The position numbers and the translations under genes were made by a program. Source: Pseudomonadota bacterium (GTDB lineage: Bacteria; Verrucomicrobiota; Verrucomicrobiia; Limisphaerales; SXTU01). Taken from it: DNA of 58,117 bases. Shown one piece after another: positions 1-7,314 of the stretch (position 1 is its first letter; each line of letters begins with the position of its first letter). The stretch spans positions 1 to 58,117 of the forward strand of contig RFVF01000027.1 in assembly GCA_009922615.1 (NCBI GenBank), given 5' to 3'. The notes under the pieces are model-generated. The model was not told the DNA's origin, ran no database searches, and saw only the letters and a program-made list of their open reading frames with translations.

Positions 1-462
1 ACCACGCGCAACCTGCACAACGCCGTCAATCCCGCGATCAAGTCGCTCAACTACCTGAACAACATCCTCGCCAAGATCGAGGCGAACAACGCGGGCGTCG
101 AGGAAGCCATCATGCTCAACGCCGATGGCTACGTGGCCGAGTGCACGGGTGACAACATTTTCATCATCAAGGGCAATGAGCTGCTCACGCCGCCGCTCTC
201 TGCCGGCGCGCTCTACGGCATCACCCGCGCCACGGCGTTGGACTTGGGCCGCGAACTGGGCCTGAAGACCGGCGAGCCGAATCTCACGCGCTACGACCTC
301 TACAACGCCGACGAATGCTTCCTCACCGGCACGGGTGCGGAGATCATCCCCGTGGTCAAGATCGACGGCCGCGTGATCGGCACCGGCCAGCCGGGCGTGA
401 TCTCGAAACAGCTCATCGAGAAGTATCACGCTTTGACGAAGGTCAGCGGCGAGCCGATTTGA
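1..462 (+). CDS. ilvE: Branched-chain amino acid aminotransferase, C-terminal part (5' end outside window)
   Basis: The reading frame is open from the first base, so only the last ~153 residues are present. The enzyme is a fold-type IV PLP aminotransferase that interconverts leucine, isoleucine and valine with their 2-keto acids in the cytoplasm. Seen in the sequence: the block NYLNNILAKIEA early in the fragment, then AECTGDNIF and the late GTGAEIIPV motif. The first two lie around the PLP phosphate and substrate pocket in IlvE proteins. The catalytic lysine would lie upstream of the window. The stop is 15 bases before mcsA, so the two may be co-transcribed, although their functions are unrelated. 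D-amino-acid transaminases share the fold, but the motifs fit IlvE better. Confidence 0.93.
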   Translation, partial: TTRNLHNAVNPAIKSLNYLNNILAKIEANNAGVEEAIMLNADGYVAECTGDNIFIIKGNELLTPPLSAGALYGITRATALDLGRELGLKTGEPNLTRYDLYNADECFLTGTGAEIIPVVKIDGRVIGTGQPGVISKQLIEKYHALTKVSGEPI

Positions 463-477
463 CGGCCTCTTTCCACC

Positions 478-981
478 ATGCTCTGCAACGTCTGCAAACA
501 AAACGAAGCCAAGGTCCACCTGACCCAGATCGTCGGGGACAAGATGCAGAAGGTGGACCTCTGCGAGGATTGCTCGAAGGAAAAGGGCGTCGTGGACCCG
601 ACCAGTTACTCACTGGCCGAGCTCTTTCTCAATCCGGCCGCCGCGACCGCCGCCGCCTCGACTGCCGAGCCGGAAGCCCCCGCGCCGGGTTCCGACGTGC
701 GCTGCCCCACTTGCGGTTATTCGCAGGCTGACTTCAAGAAGGCCGGCCGCTTCGGCTGCTCGGACTGCTACACCACGTTTGGCGAGGGCCTCGAGACGAT
801 GCTCAAGACCATGCACAAGGGCACGCGCCACACCGGCAAAGTGCCCGCCGTGTTCCAGCAATCCCGCGTGGAGGCGCAGAAGCTCAAGCTGCTTCAGAAG
901 AAACTGGAGAAGGCCGTGGCCGAGGAAAACTACGAAGAGGCCGCCCAGTTGCGCGACGAAATCAAACGGCTCAAAGCATGA
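478..981 (+). CDS. mcsA: McsA, zinc-binding activator of protein arginine kinase (UvrB/UvrC-motif protein)
   Basis: A 167-residue protein with four CxxC pairs: CNVC and CEDC near the N-terminus, then CPTC and CSDC around residues 78-100. The C-terminus is a charged helix with a UvrB/UvrC motif (AVAEENYEEAAQLRDEIKRLK). This is the domain order of McsA, the zinc-binding activator of the McsB arginine kinase in the protein quality-control pathway of Bacillus. An Ala-rich linker of about 25 residues separates the two zinc pairs. Its stop overlaps the start of mcsB in an ATGA arrangement, which suggests translational coupling and confirms the partnership. No clpC or ctsR is adjacent, unlike the Bacillus operon. 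Confidence 0.93.
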   Translation: MLCNVCKQNEAKVHLTQIVGDKMQKVDLCEDCSKEKGVVDPTSYSLAELFLNPAAATAAASTAEPEAPAPGSDVRCPTCGYSQADFKKAGRFGCSDCYTTFGEGLETMLKTMHKGTRHTGKVPAVFQQSRVEAQKLKLLQKKLEKAVAEENYEEAAQLRDEIKRLKA

Positions 982-2051
982 GCATCCACGACTTCCTCGC
1001 CCCGCCCTCGGTGTCCTGCCAGCGCGCCGGCCCCAACGACCGCATCGTCATGTCCAGCCGCGTGCGGCTCGCGCGCAATCTCAAGAAACTGCCCTTCCCC
1101 GCCTGGGCGAAAAAGCCCGACCGCTTGCGCGTGCTCGAAGCCATCCAGCCCGCCGTCGAGAGTCTGCCCCAGCTCGCGCCGCACTTCGCCGTCGCCATGG
1201 ATGACCTCGCGGCGCTCGACAAACAGGTGCTCGTTGAGCGCCACCTCATCAGCCGCGAGCACGCCGCCAAGGGTGCGGGCAGCGGCCTCGTCGTCAACCA
1301 GGAGGAAAGCCTCTGCGTGATGATCAATGAGGAAGATCACCTCCGCATGCAGGCCATCCGCCCGGGTCTGCAAATCAAGGCCTGCTGGCAGTCCATCGAC
1401 GCAGTTGATTCTGCGCTGGAGTCCAAGCTCGACTTCGCCTTCACCCCCGAGCTGGGTTACCTCACCGCCTGCCCCACCAACCTCGGCACCGGCATCCGCG
1501 TCAGCGCCATGCTGCACCTGCCCGGCCTCGTCCTCGCCGAGGAAATCACCCGCATCATCAACGCCGCGAACAAGCTCAACTTCGCCGTCCGCGGCCTTTA
1601 CGGCGAAGGCACCGAAGCCCTCGGCAACGTCTTCCAGGTCTCCAACCAGATGACCCTCGGCGAATCCGAAGCCCAGATCATCGAGCGCATCGGCAAGGCC
1701 CTCAGCCAGATCATCGAAGAAGAGGAAAACTCCCGCGCCCTGCTCTTGGAGAAAAAGCCCAACACCGTCTTCAACCACATCGGCCGCGCCTACGGCATCC
1801 TCGCCAACGCCCACACCATCAGCTCCAAGGAGACCATGAACCTGCTCTCCCTCATGCGCCTCGGAGTGGACCTGGGCATGTTCCCGAGCGTGGACCGCTC
1901 GCTCACCGACGAACTCTTCCTGCTGACCCAGCCCGCGCACCTCCAGCGCCAGCACACGGAAAAGCTCGGTGCCGAGGAACGCGACACCCTGCGCTCCGAC
2001 ATGCTGCGCGAACGCCTCCGCACCGTGCCGCGCCCGCAGCCGCCGAAGTAG
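978..2051 (+). CDS. mcsB: McsB, protein arginine kinase
   Basis: A 357-residue protein of the ATP:guanido phosphotransferase family, near the length of characterised McsB. It phosphorylates arginine side chains on proteins and so marks them for ClpCP-type degradation. Visible features are SSRVRLARNL near the N-terminus (nucleotide-binding arginines), NEEDHLRMQ around residue 117 (the catalytic Glu/His region of guanido kinases), CPTNLGTG around residue 168 (the conserved active-site cysteine segment) and RGLYGEGTEA. No truncation is seen. The ATG overlaps the mcsA stop. The extreme C-terminus ends in a short Pro/Arg tail. Confidence 0.95.
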   Translation: MSIHDFLAPPSVSCQRAGPNDRIVMSSRVRLARNLKKLPFPAWAKKPDRLRVLEAIQPAVESLPQLAPHFAVAMDDLAALDKQVLVERHLISREHAAKGAGSGLVVNQEESLCVMINEEDHLRMQAIRPGLQIKACWQSIDAVDSALESKLDFAFTPELGYLTACPTNLGTGIRVSAMLHLPGLVLAEEITRIINAANKLNFAVRGLYGEGTEALGNVFQVSNQMTLGESEAQIIERIGKALSQIIEEEENSRALLLEKKPNTVFNHIGRAYGILANAHTISSKETMNLLSLMRLGVDLGMFPSVDRSLTDELFLLTQPAHLQRQHTEKLGAEERDTLRSDMLRERLRTVPRPQPPK

Positions 2052-2137
2052 TTTTCCCTCGCCGCCGGTGGACAATCGCGGATTGCCTGCCAAGTCACTC
2101 TCGGCTTGAGTCAGCCCGGCCTTGCCGCCCTGTCGAA

Positions 2138-2617
2138 ATGTCCCTGCTGCGAAAACTCCGGTCGTTTCGCTCGCTCCCCGTGAACGAGCAACGCTGCTAT
2201 TTCGCCGCATTGCTGCTGCTGCCCCTCGTGGATGTGGCGCTGCGCCTGTTCACCTGGCAACGTTGTTATGCTTGGGCCGAGCGCTGGGCGCGGCGCAATC
2301 CGCCGGCTCCGGGCAGTCTTCCCTCGCCACCCCGCATGACGTGGCTGGTGGAACGTGCAGCCCGGCACTGTCCCTGGCCGGCCACCTGCCTGCGTCGCTC
2401 GCTGACCCTGTGGGCCTTTCTCCTGCGGAGCGGCGTCACGAGTGAACTGCGCCTCGGCTTTCGGAACCCTGACGGCAAGTTCGAGGCCCACGCGTGGGTG
2501 GAGTGGAATGGCGTGCCGCTAAACGACGCTCCGGATGTGCGCAGCCGCTACGCCGTGCCGGCGCAGGCCCTGACCTCCCTGCCCGCCCGCCCGCCCACGC
2601 CCCAGAAACTTGGTTGA
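2138..2617 (+). CDS. Lasso peptide biosynthesis B2 protein (transglutaminase-like leader peptidase)
   Basis: A 159-residue protein resembling the Transglut_core3 / lasso B2 family. This family cleaves the leader from the precursor peptide using a Cys-His-Asp triad. The candidate triad is visible: Cys84 in TCLRRSL, His118 in EAHAWVEWNG and Asp130 in PLND, in the order and spacing of the family. A hydrophobic N-terminal segment (residues 21-31) is typical. The gene begins the lasso cluster and is followed by a separate PqqD-like protein, so the B function is split (B1 plus B2). It starts 86 bases after mcsB. Nothing in the gene suggests damage. Confidence 0.9.
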   Translation: MSLLRKLRSFRSLPVNEQRCYFAALLLLPLVDVALRLFTWQRCYAWAERWARRNPPAPGSLPSPPRMTWLVERAARHCPWPATCLRRSLTLWAFLLRSGVTSELRLGFRNPDGKFEAHAWVEWNGVPLNDAPDVRSRYAVPAQALTSLPARPPTPQKLG

Positions 2618-2681
2618 ACGTGGACCACGCCTCCGCCTACCATGGCGCGCTGATAGCAGGGCAACCTTAAGCGTTAGACTC

Positions 2682-2984
2682 ATGTCCGAATCGACCACTT
2701 CCGAAATCCTCGATGATTCCATCGTGGTGCTCTCGTCGCGCCAGATTTCGTGCGGCCTCGGCTCGGAGGCGGCGATCCTGCAAATGGATTCTGGTAAATA
2801 CTACGGACTCAACCCCGTCGGCGCGCGCGTCTGGCAGTTGGCCGCTGAACCGCGCCAGGTCGCCGAGATCCTCGCCACGTTGCTCGCGGAGTATGAGGTG
2901 CCCGCCGAACGCTGCCGCGCCGACCTGCTGGCCCTGCTCCAAAAACTCCGGGCCGCCGGCCTCATCGAAGTGCGCCCGGCCTGA
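2682..2984 (+). CDS. PqqD-like RiPP recognition element protein (lasso B1)
   Basis: A 100-residue protein of the PqqD fold, the RRE that binds RiPP leader peptides and delivers them to the modifying enzymes. Typical sequence is seen: a beta-rich N-terminus (SIVVLSSRQISCGLG), the segment ILQMDSGKYYGLNPVGARVWQL, then two helices with the leucine-rich DLLALLQKLRAAGLIEV. The ATG at 2682 is chosen because the upstream in-frame extension (from 2610) has no PqqD similarity. It lies between the B2 protease and the kinase-like gene. Its expected ligand is the Y-x-x-P-x-L leader of the peptide encoded at 5626-5751. Confidence 0.88.
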   Translation: MSESTTSEILDDSIVVLSSRQISCGLGSEAAILQMDSGKYYGLNPVGARVWQLAAEPRQVAEILATLLAEYEVPAERCRADLLALLQKLRAAGLIEVRPA

Positions 2985-3002
2985 CCGGCGGATCGGCCCG
3001 GC

Positions 3003-3858
3003 ATGAGTTCGTTCTCCCACTACCGGCTCTACGGCTTGTGTCTCCGGTCGCAACTGCCTTTGACTGCGCCGCTCGCGGCGGAATCGGCGCCGCCGGATTT
3101 CACCGTCCACCTTGGGGCCGATTTGCTGGCCCAAGCCGCGCCCCCGGCTGGCGAGCTGTGGGCCAGGGCGGACTTCGGCAACGGCTTCGGCGTTCAGTTG
3201 ACGAAGACCGAGACTGGCTGGTCGCTGTTTTATCCGCAGACCGGTGAATTCCGTCTCAGCCGCGATTTGCGTTTCGGCACCGCGCACGCACTGCCGGGCA
3301 AGGCCGACATTCTCTCCCTCCTGCTCCACGGCAGCGTGCTGGCCTGGTGGCTCAACCTGCGCGGCGAGCGGGGCCGGTCTCGTGACGGATGACGTGCTTC
3401 GGCTCCAGCCGGTGGGCGCGGATTTCCGCTGCCACTGGGGCACGGGCGAAGTGCGTTTGCGCCCGAACGCCGCCTCGCTCGCGACGAGCTTCCCGTCCAC
3501 GAGCGCCAGCCAATCGGCCGATGGACGCACCACGCTGCTGCTTGCCGAAAACGCCACAGCCCTGCCCCGGCTGCGGGCCATCGTGATCCCGCAGCCCTCG
3601 CGTTTGCATACGACACTGGTCGTGGAACGCCTCTCCGCCGTGCCGGCCAGCTTCCATCTCAACGGCTACGCCCGCGTTTACGGCTGGCAGGTGGACGCGC
3701 CGCGCCGGCGGCAGTTTGAGCTGTTCTCGGCGCTGGCCGGCCAGGTGCCCCTGTATCGGGCGCACATTCCTTGGGGACCGCCTTTCGCAGTCGGATTGCC
3801 GCAGCAGCTTGCCGCTGCGTGCAGCCTCTCGTGGCACTGCCCCCAGCCGCCAGCATGA
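3003..3858 (+). pseudogene. HPr-kinase-like protein of the lasso cluster, broken: P-loop segment deleted and frame shifted
   Basis: Frame 3003-3392 starts MSSFSHYRLYGLCLRS and reads to HGSVLAWWLNLRG, which is the N-terminal part of HPr-kinase-like proteins found in lasso loci. Homology then continues in another frame from about 3361 (AASGAGLVTDDVLRLQ) to the stop at 3858. In intact relatives these two parts are separated by a few tens of residues carrying the Walker A loop (GxxxxGKS/T). Here that block is absent and the frame changes at about 3360-3370. What remains includes the TDD motif but no nucleotide-binding loop, so the product should be inactive. Homologues (the paeninodin-type kinase) phosphorylate the lasso precursor. 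The 3' end overlaps the cyclase start by four bases. An assembly error cannot be excluded. Confidence 0.72.
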
Positions 3859-5578
3859 AACTTCGCCCTTTTGCTAATCTCTTCGCCCTTCGCCATCCCG
3901 ACCCGCAACTTCGGGACAAGCTGGCTACCGCGCTCGCCGCAAGCGGCCGTTTCACGGAAGTGTGGCGGCCGGCCCCAAGCTGGGTGTGCGCCGCCGCACC
4001 GCTGCCCGACGGAGAATTGGACAGCGCAGCGACCCGGGCGCTGGGACTCGCCTTCGCCGAAGGCCGCGACACGCTGGCCGGCGATGTGGCCGCGCAACCC
4101 CGCGAACGGCTTGCGCGGGTGGCGAAGCTGGCCCACGCCGCCCCGGAGCGGCTGGTGGAGCTGCCGGGCGACTTTGGCTTTCTTCACTTCGGCTCGGACG
4201 ATTCCGCCCTCGCCGTGCGGTCCTGCGCCGGCTGGGTGCCCTTTTACGAGCACGCCGACGGGATCACGGTGGCCTTTGGCACCCGGCTGGACGACTTCGC
4301 CCGGTTCCTGCCGACGGAGCCTAAATTGGACCCGCTGCTGAGCGCTGTATGGGGAAGACAATGCTGCTTCCCTGACCAGCGCACTTTCCTAAGAGGAGTG
4401 CGCCTAGTCCGGCAGGGCTGTGCTCGCCAAGTGGCAGCCGATGGCGTGGTGAAACCAATCCGATATTGGAATCCGAAAACGAATGACGGCAGGCTCTCAT
4501 CACCAGCAGAGGAACACGAACACGCCGAGCGCTTAAGGACGTTGCTATTACGGGCACTTGAACGTGACCTCCTGCCCGATGGAGGGAACCTGTTATGGTT
4601 GAGTGGCGGTGTGGACTCCACCTCCATGGGCGCGCTCGCCGCAAGGGCTGCGAAGAGGCCGGTGTGGGCGTGGAGCCTGCTTCCCGAACAGGATGATCTC
4701 TATCAAGAAGAGATCAACATGGCTTCGCGCGCCGTTGGGAAGTCCGGTTTGGCCGCGACACCAAGATTGAACTCATGCGGAGCGCGCCACAGACGCTGTT
4801 TCCCCAGCTTCATCCGGGCATGGGTGATTTGCCGAGAGTGCTTCGCGAGGCCCCGGTGCGAGTGGTTTTTGGCGGCGAATTTGCCGACGAGGTCTGTGGC
4901 TCCTACTGCACCGTGCCGGACTGGGTAGCAGTGACGCCACTGCACCGGGTGCTGACACAAATTGGCCTAGGCACATGTCCGGTCAAGGATATCGGCCGTT
5001 GGCTGAAGCACCGCTGGCTCGCCGCCTCGCGTAAGCCCATGATCCCATTCGCACCTACGCTGCCCGAGTTTATCCATCCGGAAGTGCGTGATGAGTATAG
5101 CGAGTGGTTCGACCGCCGCCAGCGTGCGGCCAGTTACGAAGCCCCGGGGTGGCGCTACCTCAAGCTGCGCTTGGAATGCGATGATTACGCCACCATGAAC
5201 TGGGAAGGCACCAGCGCGCTCAACCTCCGCCGCAGCTTTCCTTTCCTCCAGCGCGAAGTCATCGAACTCGCTTACGCCTGCCATCCTGCGGAACTCATCC
5301 GCCCGGGGCGTAAACGTCTATTACGCCGCGCATTGGAGCAGGACGTGCCCGCGCGAAACCTCCACCGCAAGGATAAGGGGGCTTGGGGCTGTTTCATTGT
5401 TCCCAGCCGCTACTCGCCGACCGGAAAGTTACCTGATTTGCTGAAACCTTTGATTAGACAAGACTGGTTCCCAGAGCCGCCGGCTGACCTGAGCTACTAT
5501 GAGGCCTCACGGTTGGAACAGTTCACTCTCACGGCGCAGAATTTTTCCGCTTGCCTTGTGGCCCGGTCCCTTGTTTAG
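3855..5578 (+). pseudogene. Asparagine-synthetase-like lasso macrolactam synthetase (C protein), frameshifted
   Basis: The family activates the Asp or Glu side chain of the core peptide with ATP and closes the isopeptide ring. From the ATG at 3855 the frame gives a degenerate glutaminase half that begins MKLRPF. It therefore lacks the Cys2 nucleophile, as lasso cyclases do. The PP-loop SGGVDSTS follows at residues 250-257. The frame is lost between about 4735 and 4770. The second half continues one frame over (4775 onward) with VVFGGEFADEVCGS and the C-terminal synthetase helices to 5578. Without a frameshift the protein would be about 574 residues, a normal size. Whether this is a true mutation or a single-base sequencing error cannot be told from the sequence. 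The segment after about 4330 looks less GC-rich than the upstream half. Confidence 0.82.
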
Positions 5579-5625
5579 TTCGTCCAGTTGAATTTAGCGA
5601 TAGTCTGGCCAACACAAATACATTC

Positions 5626-5751
5626 ATGAAAACCGAGACTGCAACCAAGCAAGCCTACGAGACGCCCGAGTTGTCCCTTTTTGGCACTGTAGAAGACCTC
5701 ACCCAAGGGGGAACAGCTGGAGCAGTGGGTGATGGCACGACCAGCACCTAG
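5626..5751 (+). CDS. Lasso peptide precursor, predicted 9-residue ring (Gly1-Asp9)
   Basis: A 41-residue peptide. Its leader has the canonical lasso recognition pattern: YETPEL (Y-x-x-P-x-L), then a Gly, an acidic pair, and a Thr two residues before the predicted cut (DLTQ). Cleavage after Gln27 gives the core GGTAGAVGDGTTST. Gly1 could form a macrolactam with Asp9, leaving a 5-residue tail with no bulky plug residue. The gene lies directly downstream of the cyclase and just before a strong terminator, so it is the last gene of the unit. Ser13 and Thr residues near the C-terminus are possible targets for the kinase and nucleotidyltransferase encoded nearby. The leader assignment is firm. The exact core start and ring are inference. 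Confidence 0.85.
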   Translation: MKTETATKQAYETPELSLFGTVEDLTQGGTAGAVGDGTTST

Positions 5752-5777
5752 TCATTGTCTTTTTGTCCGGATTGAAT

Positions 5778-5806
5778 CTGACGGCCTCAGCCGTCGGATT
5801 TTTTTT
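5778..5806 (+). terminator. Rho-independent terminator after the lasso precursor gene
   Basis: An 8-bp stem (CTGACGGC with GCCGTCGG, one G-U pair), a CTCA loop, then A and eight T residues. It starts 27 bases after the precursor stop and closes the lasso transcription unit, which separates it from the nucleotidyltransferase gene. Confidence 0.9.
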
Positions 5807-6014
5807 GCCCGGATGCCTTTGCGCTTGAGGAGAAGCCTCCTTGGTTAGTTGTTGCTCTTGCTTGCGGTTTTCGTCCCGCCTGCACAGGCTAGTCACCACG
5901 CAGCTTTCTCCCATGGGGTGTTACGCGGTGCTCTCTCCGGCACCAGCAGCGTAGTTCGTGTTAGTCACAGTATTGCCTCGGAAGTTCCCGCTCCCTTCAG
6001 CTACCCTTAGCGCG

Positions 6015-7193
6015 ATGTCGGGTTCGGAACATTTGACTAGGCTGACCTCGTTGCTGCGGCAGCGCCCTGCCGTCACCGGGAAATCCGCTCCGGAACCACT
6101 CGCCCTCCCGCTCCCCACCACCGAGGCGGAGTGGGCGCAGTTCCTCGACTTGGCCGTCGCACAGAAAGTCGGCCCGCTGGCGGCCTCCGTTTTGCTGGCA
6201 CAGCCGGGCGCTGCGTTGCCTCCGGCGGTGGCCGCCCGCTTGAAGCTCATCCAGACGGAAAGCGCGCAACGAGCACTACTGCAATTCAGTGAACTGCTCC
6301 GCGTGCAAGCCCGCTTGCGCACCGAGGGCATCCCCATGCTGTTCTTCAAGGGCCAACTGCTCGCCCAGCAGGCCTACGGCAACCTCGGTCTGCGCACCTG
6401 TTTCGACCTGGACATTTTCGTGCATCAGGCCGACGTGCTGCGCGTCAAGCCGGTGCTCGCCGCGCTGGGTTACCGGCCGGAGTTCACCTTCCGCCCGCAC
6501 GAGGAAGCGGAGTTGTTGCGCAGCGAATGCGAATACACCTTCATCCGCGAGGATGGCGCGGCGCGCATCGATCTCCAGTGGCAGCCGCGCGCCCGGTATT
6601 TTTCCTTCGGCATGCCCACCCAAGCGCTGTGGGACCGCAGCGTGAACGTGTCGCTCAATGGTTTCACGGTCGCGACCTTCGCCTTGGATGACTTGGTCCT
6701 GTATCTGATCGCCCACGGAGCCAAACACACCTGGCACCGGCTCGAACAGGTGTGCGCCCTCGGCGGGGTGATCCATCGCCATCCCGGCCTGGACTGGCCT
6801 GCCATCGAGGCCGCTGCCCGCGCCGCCGGAGCTGATCGCATGTTGCTGGTGGCCGTGCGGCTGGTGACGGAACACTTTCAAGCTCCCGTGCCGGAGGCGC
6901 TGGCGCAACGCGCCGCGCAAGATTCGCGGGCGGTTGCCTTGGCCGAAGAATTCGCCCGGCAATGGGCCCGCACGCCCGTGCCGCTCACACTGTTTGCCAC
7001 GCTGCGTCAGCACTTGCGGATGCGCGAGCGCTGGCGGGATCGCCTCCGGCATTGCTTCTGGCTCGCGGTGACGCCCACTTCCGAGGACTGGCTGGCCCGC
7101 CCGCTCCCGCCGCAGTTGCACTGGGCGCATTACCTGTTCCGACCGGGACGGCTGTTGGGAAAATATGCGCGAGTGAAGCGGGATGGCGCGTGA
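6015..7193 (+). CDS. NTP_transf_5-family nucleotidyltransferase linked to the lasso cluster
   Basis: A 392-residue protein resembling the uncharacterised nucleotidyltransferase family (PF14907) often found beside PqqD and lasso genes. The nucleotidyltransferase signature is present: FFKGQLLAQQAYGN, then TCFDLDIFV with the paired Asp residues that would bind metal. IDLQWQ and the later HGAKHTWHRLEQV block follow. The ATG at 6015 is preferred over the in-frame ATG at 5958 because the extra 19 residues are not family-like. In characterised lasso systems a homologue works with a kinase to modify the peptide, so a tailoring role here is plausible but inferred. It is separated from the precursor by a terminator and ~210 bases, so it may have its own promoter. 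Confidence 0.82.
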   Translation: MSGSEHLTRLTSLLRQRPAVTGKSAPEPLALPLPTTEAEWAQFLDLAVAQKVGPLAASVLLAQPGAALPPAVAARLKLIQTESAQRALLQFSELLRVQARLRTEGIPMLFFKGQLLAQQAYGNLGLRTCFDLDIFVHQADVLRVKPVLAALGYRPEFTFRPHEEAELLRSECEYTFIREDGAARIDLQWQPRARYFSFGMPTQALWDRSVNVSLNGFTVATFALDDLVLYLIAHGAKHTWHRLEQVCALGGVIHRHPGLDWPAIEAAARAAGADRMLLVAVRLVTEHFQAPVPEALAQRAAQDSRAVALAEEFARQWARTPVPLTLFATLRQHLRMRERWRDRLRHCFWLAVTPTSEDWLARPLPPQLHWAHYLFRPGRLLGKYARVKRDGA

Positions 7194-7314
7194 ACGGACG
7201 GCGTTGAGCGAACTTTGACCTTTCGCCGTCGCGCGCTCTCTGCCTACAGTCGCGCGAAATTCAGCCCGCGCGGTTGGCGTGCAGCGCCGGAGCGTGGGCG
7301 CGGTTTTCTGTAAG

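Noticed and set aside
930-2210. A 426-residue open frame on the minus strand
   Set aside because: It lies antisense to mcsA/mcsB, whose products are full-length and well conserved, and its own translation has no recognisable domain.
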